Positions 31,385 to 38,781 of a stretch of 45,502 nt of DNA are shown piece after piece. The position numbers and the translations under genes are program-made. Source of the DNA: Planctomycetota bacterium (GTDB lineage: Bacteria; Planctomycetota; JACQVV01); assembly GCA_016209595.1 (NCBI GenBank), contig JACQVV010000033.1, forward strand, positions 1-45,502. The letters run 5' to 3'. A model generated the notes under the pieces. It worked only from the letters and a program-made list of their open reading frames with translations, did not search any database and was not told the origin of the DNA. Every line of letters starts with the position of its first letter. Position 1 is the stretch's first letter.

Positions 31385-32017
31385 CTACTCGGACGGTCCG
31401 AGGATCTCCCTGAGACGCTCCAGGGCGCGGACGTACCGCTTGCTCGCCGCGGCCTTCGAGATCCCGAGCTCCGCCGCTGCCTCGTCGTTCGAAAGATCCT
31501 CGAAGTGCCTGAGCGAGAGGATCTCGCGGTCCAGGGGGTCGAGCTCTTCGAGTCTCTGCCGGAGGCGCTCGCGCGTTTCGAGCCTCGCGGCCGCGTCGCT
31601 CGGAGACGTGACGTCTGCCGCCAGAAGGAACGAGAGGCTAGCGGAGCTCGCCTCCGGGCGCGCCGCCGGCGCGCAATCCACCTCCCGCCGCGCGTCCCGC
31701 TTCTGCGCCTGGACGTGCCACCTGTAGGCGGCGAAGAGGCGCTGGCCCACGAGGAGCCTCAGCCACAGGAAAAGCCGCATGTCGGGGCGAGACAGAAACT
31801 CCGGGAGCCTCCGCGACGCGTCCTGGTAGGCCTCCTGGACGATGTCCGAGGCATCGACTCGCCCGCGGAGGCGCGGATCCATGCGAGCTTCGACCATCCG
31901 GAGGAGCCGCGGCCGGTGTTCCTGGAAGATCGCGGCGAGCCCTTCCTCGCCCTCGCGCCTCAAACGCTCCACCACCTCGGGCGATTCGCTCTCGCAGTTC
32001 TTTCGCGAGTCAGGCAT
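31385..32017 (-). CDS. ECF-type RNA polymerase sigma factor
   Basis: The 210-residue protein starts at ATG 32017. Region 2 is visible in EEGLAAIFQEHRPRLLRMVE and VDASDIVQEAYQDASRRLPE, with FLWLRLLVGQRLFAAYRWHV following. Region 4 is LDREILSLRHFEDLSNDEAA then ELGISKAAASKRYVRALERL. It belongs to the planctomycete-type ECF factors often paired with Ser/Thr kinases. The kinase gene ends 22 bases upstream, so they form one operon. The kinase may control this factor by phosphorylation, replacing an anti-sigma factor; this is inferred from gene pairing. Confidence 0.92.
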   Translation of the reverse strand: MPDSRKNCESESPEVVERLRREGEEGLAAIFQEHRPRLLRMVEARMDPRLRGRVDASDIVQEAYQDASRRLPEFLSRPDMRLFLWLRLLVGQRLFAAYRWHVQAQKRDARREVDCAPAARPEASSASLSFLLAADVTSPSDAAARLETRERLRQRLEELDPLDREILSLRHFEDLSNDEAAAELGISKAAASKRYVRALERLREILGPSE

Positions 32018-32039
32018 TCCGAAACCTCTATCGGTCGGG

Positions 32040-34715
32040 CTATCGGTTCTTGCCGCCGGCCTCCCCGAGGAGGCTCGAAGCCTGGTCGAGGATCGCCCGG
32101 GTCGGCCGGTGGTCGGGGTCCGTTGTCAGGTACTCTCTCGCCGCGGCGACCGACGCTGCGAGCATCGACCGCGCTTCCTCCTTCTTGCCTTCCTCTAGGA
32201 GGAGCTCCCCCAGCCGGCATCGTGTCCGGGCGATGTCGTGAAGGTAGATCGGAACATCCCGGAACCGCTCGACAAGCGACTCCTCGAGCGCAAGGCCCTG
32301 CCCGTAGACATCTCTCGCCTCGGCGGCCTTGCCCCTCTCGACGAGGAGATGCCCGAGCTTGCGCAGGTTCCGCGCGAGGGACGCCTGATAGAGCGGCACC
32401 GCGGGATAGGAGCGCAGGAGTTCCTCCTCGATCATCCGGGCTTTCTGGAGCCGCGCCTCGACCTCCTCCGGGCGGGCGGCGTTCCGACCGGCCCCGGGTC
32501 GATCCCTCGAGAACTCGCCCTCCACGGTCGCGTAGGTCTCGGCCAGCTCGTAGCGGTACCAGGCAACCGATGGAAACTCGTCGCAGAGCTCCTGGAGGAT
32601 TCCCGTGGAGGTTTCGACGTGCTCGGACTGCGCCTGCCGTCCCTCCTCACACCTGGTCCACGCCCGGTGGCAACAGGCGAGGAAGAACCGGTAGTCCGCC
32701 TCGCCGGGGTTGCGGGCCAGGAGATCTTCCAGCACCTGGCAGGCGCGAGCGTAGCCAGCGCGCGCCGAGCGCACATCACGGCTCAAGAGATCGGCATCGG
32801 CTCCGTACTTCGCCGACCTCGCGAGCTGGTAGGCCCCCGCATCGTCGAGCGTCGCGCCTCCCTCGTCCTCCAGCGACTCCCGCGCACGCCGGAACAGAAG
32901 AGCGGCCTCCTCGACACTCCCCTTCGCCAGGAGAAGCTGGCCGATCTCGATATCGACCGCGGCGACCTCCGTGGTCCTTCCCGGGAGATCGACAAGCGAT
33001 GCGCGTGCGCGGGAGTAGGCCGCCTGGGCCTCGGCCAGGTTCCCCAGGTGGCGCTGGATCTCTCCCACGCGGCGGTGCGCCCGGATAAGATCCTCGCGAA
33101 GATCCGCGGCTTCGACGTTGGCCTGGGCAAAGCGATCGTAGAACTTGAGCAGGTTCTGGAGGATCGCGGCGGTGTCCTCCGACGCGACGGGCGGCGGGGC
33201 GACGGGGGCCTCCCCTTCCGATAGTGTGCCCGCCTGGAACCGAGCGGGCTCCCCGAGGTCGACCTGGGCGAAGATCTCGTCGAAAGCGGCCAGGGCGAGC
33301 CGGAGGTTCGCCTCGGCGCGGGAACGCTCGGCCTCTGCGCGCTCCCGTTCCCCCTCGGCCCGTTCCCGCTCTCTCGTCGCGCGCGCTCTCTCGCCGGATT
33401 CCCGCTCGAGGGCCCGGGAGGTCTCGACGTAGCCCGCGGACGCGACCACGGCGACGAGAATCGCGAGCGAGAAGACCGCGCCCAGGAGCAGGGCGACCGC
33501 GCGGTTCCGCCGGCACCACCGCCACAGGCGAAGGGCCGCCCCCATCCGGCGGGCGAGGACCGGGCGCCCTTCGAGGAACCGCTGGAGATCGGCCGCGAGC
33601 TCGCTCGCGGACGGATACCGGCGTTCCGGCTCGCGCGCGGTCGCCTTGACGAGAATCGTCTCGAGGTCGCGCGGGATGGTCGAATCGATCGATCGCGGCG
33701 GGGGCGGCGCCTCCCTCGATACCGCGAGGAGGAGGGCGTTCTGGCTGGCGGCGTCGAAGGCGGGGCGAAGGGTCGCGAGTTCGTAGAGGATGAGACCGAG
33801 ACCGTAAATGTCGCTCCGCTCGTCCGACACGCCCCGGAACTGCTCGGGGGGGAGATACCGGAGCGTCCCCAGGAGCACCCCGGGGCGCGTGAGGTCGTGC
33901 GAATCGGGGAGCTTCGCGAGCCCAAAGTCCGTGATCCAGGCCGTTCCGTCCGCGTCGAGGAGCACGTTGGAGGGCTTCATGTCCCGGTGGAGGATCCCCT
34001 GCGAGTGGGCGTAGGCGAGGGCGGAAGCGAGCTCTCTGCCGATCCTCGCGATCCGTGGCCAGTCCCGCCGGATCTCCCGGGCCGCTCCCTCGGGCACGGC
34101 CGCGCAACCGCTCCAGTCCTTCACCAGGCGCTCGAGGGTGCGCCCCTCGATGTACTGCATCGCATAGTAGAGAACCCCCCGGTCCTCGCCCGCGCCGAAG
34201 ACCGGAACGATGTTCGTGTGGTGGAGCCTCGCCGCGGCGCGCGCCTCCCGCTGGAAGCGTTCTCGCAGCTCCCGCGAGGAGAGGAGAACCGGCGACAGGA
34301 CCTTCAGGGCGACCCTGCGACAGAGCCTCTCCTCCAGCGCCTCGTAGACGACCCCCATTCCGCCTTCCCCGATCTTCTTCAAGATGCGGAAGCCGCCGAG
34401 AACCCACGATCCGTCTGCCTGGAGAGCCATTGCTTGCCCCGCGTCCCCTGCCGCGTGCCTGAGGTTCTCCATCGCGAGAAGAACAGGGAAGATCTCCTGG
34501 ATCCGCCGCGCATGCTGGGGGTTCTCCCGGGCAAAGTCCTCGGGCGTGACGAGCGAGCCGGAGCGACGCCGTGCCAGGAAAGCCTCGACGAGCCGCTCGA
34601 ACGAACCGTCGCCCGGCGCCGGGCCCCCTTCCGTTTGGGCTGAGTCCCGGGCAGCCGTGCCGCCGCTCGGGCGGTGATCCTCCTCGCGCGCCGGGGTTGG
34701 ACGATCCACGTTCAT
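32040..34715 (-). CDS. Membrane serine/threonine protein kinase with TPR domain
   Basis: The 891-residue protein starts at ATG 34715. A ~100-residue N-terminal region is followed by a Pkn2-type kinase: glycine loop IGEGGMGVVY (115-124), Lys138 in VALKVL, HRDMKPSN (243-250) and DFG (263-265). Activation-segment and APE-like elements follow (GVLLGTLRYLPPEQF). A membrane segment (VALLLGAVFSLAILVAVVA) near residue 400 leads to a long external part containing a charged coiled coil and many TPR-like helices (LGNLAEAQAAYSRARASL; GKAAEARDVYGQGLALEE). The TPR part would sense a partner, and the kinase would signal inside. It is coupled to the ECF sigma gene. Confidence 0.93.
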   Translation of the reverse strand: MNVDRPTPAREEDHRPSGGTAARDSAQTEGGPAPGDGSFERLVEAFLARRRSGSLVTPEDFARENPQHARRIQEIFPVLLAMENLRHAAGDAGQAMALQADGSWVLGGFRILKKIGEGGMGVVYEALEERLCRRVALKVLSPVLLSSRELRERFQREARAAARLHHTNIVPVFGAGEDRGVLYYAMQYIEGRTLERLVKDWSGCAAVPEGAAREIRRDWPRIARIGRELASALAYAHSQGILHRDMKPSNVLLDADGTAWITDFGLAKLPDSHDLTRPGVLLGTLRYLPPEQFRGVSDERSDIYGLGLILYELATLRPAFDAASQNALLLAVSREAPPPPRSIDSTIPRDLETILVKATAREPERRYPSASELAADLQRFLEGRPVLARRMGAALRLWRWCRRNRAVALLLGAVFSLAILVAVVASAGYVETSRALERESGERARATRERERAEGERERAEAERSRAEANLRLALAAFDEIFAQVDLGEPARFQAGTLSEGEAPVAPPPVASEDTAAILQNLLKFYDRFAQANVEAADLREDLIRAHRRVGEIQRHLGNLAEAQAAYSRARASLVDLPGRTTEVAAVDIEIGQLLLAKGSVEEAALLFRRARESLEDEGGATLDDAGAYQLARSAKYGADADLLSRDVRSARAGYARACQVLEDLLARNPGEADYRFFLACCHRAWTRCEEGRQAQSEHVETSTGILQELCDEFPSVAWYRYELAETYATVEGEFSRDRPGAGRNAARPEEVEARLQKARMIEEELLRSYPAVPLYQASLARNLRKLGHLLVERGKAAEARDVYGQGLALEESLVERFRDVPIYLHDIARTRCRLGELLLEEGKKEEARSMLAASVAAAREYLTTDPDHRPTRAILDQASSLLGEAGGKNR

Positions 34716-34866
34716 GGGATGACGGAGAAAGGGTCTGGAGACACCTTGAGTCTCTCACGCCTGGCCGGCTTCGGACAATCCCCGTTGTCAGCTGTCCCCT
34801 GGCGCGAACGATTCGCAGATAGGTGTACGGTCGAAGAGCGAACCAACAAGAGAAGGAGATACGGAA

Positions 34867-35295
34867 ATGAAGGCGCGAAAGATTTTCATGCTTGGGGTTT
34901 CGACGCTTGCGATGTTCATGCTTTGCGGGGGACCGTCCTGGGCACAGCAAGAGGCCCTCCAGAAGAGGCCCAAGAGCGACGGCCCGCACGTGATGGACCC
35001 GCGAGTGCCTCCGGGCGAGGATGAGCCTCGCGGACCCGGCGGCCCGGGCGACAACCGCGACGACGCGCGGAGCGGGAAGATGGATCGGCCAGGCGACGGG
35101 AACAGCGGCCAGGGCGACGACATGGCCCGGCGCGCGCCCCGCGAGAACGGCGGGCGGCCGCAGCGGGATCGCACCAGGCCCCCCCGTGGCTCTCGCGGGG
35201 GCGAGGACCGAGATCGCGGTCACGGCAACAATCCCGGCGGCCACGACCGAGACAATCCCGGCAGGGGAAGCCTCAGAGGATCCCCCCGCAGGTAG
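34867..35295 (+). CDS. Exported disordered Gly/Arg/Asp-rich protein
   Basis: The 142-residue protein starts at ATG 34867 with AAGGAGA upstream. A signal peptide (IFMLGVSTLAMFMLCGGPSWA, cleaved near AQQE) precedes a highly charged low-complexity chain of Gly, Arg, Asp, Pro and Asn (GPGGPGDNRDD, RPPRGSRGGEDRDRG), probably unstructured. Such proteins may bind polyanions or ions. A strong hairpin follows the gene. It is divergent from the kinase operon across ~150 bases containing the small palindrome GCGAACGATTCGC (34804-34816), a possible operator. Confidence 0.65.
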   Translation: MKARKIFMLGVSTLAMFMLCGGPSWAQQEALQKRPKSDGPHVMDPRVPPGEDEPRGPGGPGDNRDDARSGKMDRPGDGNSGQGDDMARRAPRENGGRPQRDRTRPPRGSRGGEDRDRGHGNNPGGHDRDNPGRGSLRGSPRR

Positions 35296-35305
35296 AACCA
35301 CAAGC

Positions 35306-35338
35306 CCCAGCCGTCGCGCCGGAGGCGCGGCGGCTGGG
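35306..35338 (+). terminator. Hairpin terminator after the disordered-protein gene
   Basis: CCCAGCCGTCGCGCC (35306-35320) pairs with GGCGCGGCGGCTGGG (35324-35338): a 15-bp stem with one G-T pair and a 3-nt loop, followed by TGTTTC. Confidence 0.8.
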
Positions 35339-35449
35339 TGTTTCATGCCGCATCGATCGCCAGGACGACCTGGCCGATCCCCCGTACAAGCAAATCCATC
35401 ACCACAGGATGGCTACCCGAGCCATCGAGAAGTCAGGGAGGGTTTGACC

Positions 35450-36937
35450 ATGAAAACCGAGATCCTGAACACACGCCGGACGCTTTTTCTCGTTGCCGTT
35501 CTCGCGCTCCTCCTGGGACCCATCTCGGGTGCCCGAGGCCAGGGGCCCGGCAAGAACATATTGATCGTGGTCGCGGACGACGTTGGCACCGACAAGATCG
35601 TCTGTTATGGCAAGTACACGCCGACTGGAAACTCGCAGATTCCTCGCATGAATCCTCGTACGCCTAGGATCGACGATCTCGCGACCCACGGGGTCCTTTT
35701 CGAGAACGCCTGGTCGTCCCCTGTCTGCTCCCCTGCCCGGGCCTGTCTCCAGACTGGGCGATATGGATTCCGGACGGGCATCGGCTGGGTCATCGACTAC
35801 GGGGACGATTCGGTCGAGCTCTCCCCTGACGCCGAGACGATCCTGCCTGAAGCCCTCGACGCGGCGGGTTCCGGCTACCAGCATGCGCTCATCGGGAAGT
35901 GGCATCTCTCGACCGACATCGCGAACGGCGGGAGCGGCCTGTGTGGCCCGACCAAATCCGGCTACGGCTACTTCGAGGGGACCATGGAGAACGTGCTGGA
36001 CTACTACCACTGGTGGGAGATCTCGTGCGATTCCTCGGGTCAGAAGCCAACGACGAAGGAGAAGTCGGAGAAGTATGTCACCAGCGTGCAGGGTATTTCG
36101 GCGTACGAGTGGATCGAGTCGCAGCATGCCTACGATCCCAGCTTGCCCTGGTTCTGCGTCCTCAACTTCAATGCCCCGCATGAGGATGTGTCGGGCTGGC
36201 CGGCTCCACCCAAGGATCTCCACACGTACGGCGACCTCAAGAGCGCGAGCGACGTCACCCGGTATCTTGCGACCCTCGAGGCGCTCGACACGGTGCTCGG
36301 CAAGCTCCTCGTTGCCATAGGCGACCTCTACGGCGGGCAGTGGTATGAGACCACGACGGTCATCTTCGTTGGCGACAACGGAACGCCCGATTCTGTCCTC
36401 GACCCCGCCTATCCGCAGGGCCACGGAAAGGGAACGGCGTACCAGGGCGCAGTGCATGTCCCGCTCATCGTGGCCGGGTTCGGGGTCGATTCCTCGCTCC
36501 GAGGCACCACGGAGGACGAAATCGTCCACATGGTCGATCTTTACTCGACAGCGCTCGCGCTCGCGGGCGTCAGCGTCTCCGATCTCGGCCTGTCCGTAGA
36601 CTCGAAAAGCCTCGTCCCGTGCCTCTCCGCCGGGAGCTTGGTCCTGTACGCGATTCCCTCGAGCAGCGTCATGTCGCCGACCATCTACACGGAACTCTTC
36701 AGGACGAACGGCAGTCCCGACGTCTCGCCGACCCGGGCGATCCGGAACAATAGGTACAAGCTCATCCGGTACTACGATGGGAACGGAGTCCTCCTCATCA
36801 GCGAGGACGAGCTCTATGACCTCGTCGATGACCCCTATGAGGAGACGAACATCCTGCTGGGTAGTCCGACCCAAGAGGAGACCGACAACTGGGACGATCT
36901 CGCCAAGGCGATGGGGGATCTCCTGAGCAGCAAGTAG
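35450..36937 (+). CDS. Secreted sulfatase (type I, formylglycine-dependent)
   Basis: It starts at ATG 35450 with GGGAGGG upstream; 495 residues. A signal peptide (TLFLVAVLALLLGPISGARG) precedes the alkaline-phosphatase-like core. Metal-binding ADDVG is at ~42-46. The active-site signature is PVCSPARACLQTGRYGFRTG (91-110), in which Cys93 becomes formylglycine. GKWHLS and a second metal-site block FVGDNGTP follow. The family cleaves sulfate esters, typically on polysaccharides or glycans. No sulfatase-maturating enzyme gene is present in the window. Planctomycetes and related bacteria often carry many sulfatases for algal polysaccharides. Confidence 0.93.
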   Translation: MKTEILNTRRTLFLVAVLALLLGPISGARGQGPGKNILIVVADDVGTDKIVCYGKYTPTGNSQIPRMNPRTPRIDDLATHGVLFENAWSSPVCSPARACLQTGRYGFRTGIGWVIDYGDDSVELSPDAETILPEALDAAGSGYQHALIGKWHLSTDIANGGSGLCGPTKSGYGYFEGTMENVLDYYHWWEISCDSSGQKPTTKEKSEKYVTSVQGISAYEWIESQHAYDPSLPWFCVLNFNAPHEDVSGWPAPPKDLHTYGDLKSASDVTRYLATLEALDTVLGKLLVAIGDLYGGQWYETTTVIFVGDNGTPDSVLDPAYPQGHGKGTAYQGAVHVPLIVAGFGVDSSLRGTTEDEIVHMVDLYSTALALAGVSVSDLGLSVDSKSLVPCLSAGSLVLYAIPSSSVMSPTIYTELFRTNGSPDVSPTRAIRNNRYKLIRYYDGNGVLLISEDELYDLVDDPYEETNILLGSPTQEETDNWDDLAKAMGDLLSSK

Positions 36938-36944
36938 CGGTTTG

Positions 36945-36986
36945 GAGCTCGTCCAGAAACCTCCCGGCGTCGGGCGGGCGCCGGGA
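36945..36986. repeat. Partial copy C of the terminal-inverted-repeat element
   Basis: This ~42-bp segment after the sulfatase gene matches the left end of copy A (7412) with several mismatches: GAGCTCGTCCA, then AACCTCCCGGCG, then CGGGCGGGCG. The other end is missing, so it is a truncated or diverged copy. Confidence 0.6.
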
Positions 36987-36997
36987 GTCGAGAGGCG

Positions 36998-37264
36998 TCA
37001 AGGGTCCGCCGTGAGCTCTTTCCCGCAAAGGACCGCAAGAAAACGGAGCATGGCTCGCTCCATCCCGGCGTGTTCCCGCTCCCTCTCCGCGTGCCAGACG
37101 CGCTCGAACGCCAGCCATTCCTCGGTGGGATTGCCGTCCTCGTCTTCCTGGAGGAGACGCGCTCGAGCTTCCGGCCCGCTGGCCTCGCAAAGGCTCATGA
37201 AGTCGCGAGGCGAGCCGTCGCCTGGGCGGTAGACGATCTCGAGGTCGTCCTTGGTTCGTTGCAC
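36998..37264 (-). CDS. Small acidic protein of unknown function
   Basis: The first usable start after the HAD gene is GTG 37264 (no good ribosome-binding site); 88 residues. The sequence VQRTKDDLEIVYRPGDGSPR is followed by helices rich in Glu and Arg (FERVWHAEREREHAGMERAM), then RFLAVLCGKELTADP. It is the second gene of a pair after the HAD phosphatase (25-bp gap). No family recognised; the start is uncertain. Confidence 0.45.
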   Translation of the reverse strand: MQRTKDDLEIVYRPGDGSPRDFMSLCEASGPEARARLLQEDEDGNPTEEWLAFERVWHAEREREHAGMERAMLRFLAVLCGKELTADP

Positions 37265-37289
37265 TGCGGGCTGCCCGGGCGGGAGGGAT

Positions 37290-37754
37290 TCAGCGTCCTC
37301 GGAAGAGGCGCCCCCACCATCGACTCGCCCGGCGGATCGCCTGGTGGAGGGCCTCGAGCTCGTCCAGGTCCGCGGGGTCCCCCCGGCGATATGAGGCCAA
37401 CCGAAAGCCCGACCTCCCGACCGAGCGAGCGAAAGCCACCTCCGCCGGATCGTCGTCGACGAGGAGATCTCCCTGGATGCGGCGGATGTCCTTGCGCGCT
37501 CCGAGGCTATCGGGATCATAGTCCTCCCGGCAGACGAGCGTCCCGAACCGGTCGCGCAGGCCATGGTCGCGGAGGATGCGGATCGCTCGCGCGCGATCGG
37601 AGTGCGTCCACAGGGCCAGTTCGTGCCTCTCGCTCAGCAAACGGTCGAGCAGGCGGACGATTCCGGGCCGGACCGTGGCCCCGAACTCGTCCACCAGCGT
37701 GTTGTCCAGGTCGAAGACGATCTTCACACGGGATCCTAGCCCACCACCCGTCAC
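37290..37754 (-). CDS. HAD-superfamily phosphatase-like protein
   Basis: I chose GTG 37754, which follows AAGGAGAGG by a few bases; 154 residues. Motif I is VFDLDNTLVDE (nucleophile Asp15, Asp17), motif II ALWTHSDR, and motif III/IV GDLLVDDDPAEVAFA. The short cap-less form and WTHSD recall FCP/NIF-like HAD phosphatases. The substrate is unknown; it may act on a phosphoprotein or small phosphate ester. Confidence 0.8.
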   Translation of the reverse strand: MTGGGLGSRVKIVFDLDNTLVDEFGATVRPGIVRLLDRLLSERHELALWTHSDRARAIRILRDHGLRDRFGTLVCREDYDPDSLGARKDIRRIQGDLLVDDDPAEVAFARSVGRSGFRLASYRRGDPADLDELEALHQAIRRASRWWGRLFRGR

Positions 37755-37988
37755 GAATCCTCTCCTTCGTCCTAGATCCATAGCGAGCGAGAGGCGACGA
37801 ATTCGCCCTCCCGGCACCCAGGAGATAGCGCCATGGACCTGCCACCGACGCTCACGGCCCAGTCGTACGCGGACTGGATGTCGTTCGTCTCGATGGTCGA
37901 ACGGCAGGTGGGGAAGGGCTAGCTCGCCAATCCGGCTGCATCCGCGCTAGACTGAAGTCGTCATGCAACCGTTCAGGGCTATGATCGT

Positions 37989-38026
37989 TTCACCACGGAA
38001 GCACGGAGACACGGAGGACGCACGGA
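37989..38026. repeat. Left flank repeat of the GxxExxY cassette
   Basis: CACCACGGAAGCACGGAGAC followed by ACGGAGG and CACGGAG. It is the inverted counterpart of 38393-38441. Such 'ACGGAGACACGGAG' runs are a familiar companion of GxxExxY genes. Confidence 0.7.
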
Positions 38027-38030
38027 GAGA

Positions 38031-38462
38031 CTAGAGAACGCGGCGGATGATGCCCTGCTTCATGATGGGAACAAAGAAGTTCAGGATAAGGCCCACACGA
38101 CACCCGGTGAGCCGAAGGTAGGTGAGCAACTGCGCCTCGTGAACCGCAGCGACGCTCTCGATAGCCTTGACTTCCACGAGGACCCGTCCCTCGACCACGA
38201 TGTCCGTCCGATACCCGCAGTCGAGATTGATTCCCTTGTATTCGAGAGGCAATCCCGTTTGTCGCGTAAGTTTCAAACCACGAAGTTCGAATTCGCGGCA
38301 CAGGCAAGCCTCGTAGGCAGACTCCAGGAGACCCGGCCGCAGGACCCGGTGAGTGGCTGTTCCAGCAACACCTTGTGCCCTCCGTGAAGCCTCCGTGAAG
38401 TCTCCGTGAAGCCTCCGTGTCTCTGTGTCTCCGTGGTTACGTTTCTTTTCGACCAAGTCCAA
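38031..38462 (-). CDS. GxxExxY protein, N-terminus altered
   Basis: From LRPGLLESAYEACLCREFEL (the GxxExxY motif) through CGYRTDIVVEGRVLVEVKAI, EAQLLTYLRLTG and LILNFFVPIMKQGIIRRVL, the sequence matches the small GxxExxY family, whose fold resembles restriction-type nucleases (D-x-n-E-x-K-like residues Asp and EVK). The normal beginning (about 20 residues ending 'EVHRxLG') is missing or changed to VAGTATHRVL. The upstream frame simply runs through the flanking repeat (GDTETRRLHGD) to TTG 38462. The start is therefore uncertain and the gene may be non-functional. Confidence 0.7.
   Translation of the reverse strand: MDLVEKKRNHGDTETRRLHGDFTEASRRAQGVAGTATHRVLRPGLLESAYEACLCREFELRGLKLTRQTGLPLEYKGINLDCGYRTDIVVEGRVLVEVKAIESVAAVHEAQLLTYLRLTGCRVGLILNFFVPIMKQGIIRRVL
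38393..38441. repeat. Right flank repeat of the GxxExxY cassette
   Basis: CTCCGTGAAG units repeat three times with an 11-bp period, followed by CCTCCGTGTCTCTGTGTCTC and CGTGGTTACG. It is an inverted, expanded version of 37989-38026. Confidence 0.7.
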
Positions 38463-38478
38463 GTCGAAGTCGAAGCTC

Positions 38479-38772
38479 CAGGAGAGGACGCTGGTCGGAG
38501 TCGCTCTCGATGCCGTCTGCCGGCGAGACGCCCGCGCGGGAGCGCCGTCGGCCCCTGACGCGACCGGGGATCTCGTCCGCAGGGCCTTGCGGCGGGCCGC
38601 GCACGCGGAAACGACCTCCCATCCCTCGGTTGGCCTCGGAGAGAGCCTCCGGCTCCGGGAGGCGGACCTCGAGGCCTCGGCGCTGGTGGCCGAAGGGGAG
38701 GTTCTCCACTTCAGCCTCGTGACCCGACCGGTATGGAATCATTTCAATCCTCCCACCTGCGGAGGAGGCTAA
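38479..38772 (+). pseudogene. C-terminal remnant of an ARPP-1-like protein
   Basis: The frame from ~38479 to TAA 38772 reads RTLVGVALDAVCRRDARAGA, then VGLGESLRLREADLEASALV and AEGEVLHFSLV. This resembles the C-terminal part of the ARPP-1 family ('G-x-G-x-x-x-R-L ... G-x-A-L-V-x-x-G-x-x-x-H-L'). No start codon or ribosome-binding site lies at the homologous boundary, and the upstream flank is the GxxExxY repeat. It looks like the 3' end of a gene cut by that cassette. The family assignment is tentative. Confidence 0.5.
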
Positions 38773-38781
38773 GAGCCTGCT

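Noticed and set aside
37833..37922. 29-residue frame MDLPPTLTAQSYADWMSFVS...
   Set aside because: A start and stop exist but there is no family, and the following sequence offers no continuation; too little to call a gene.
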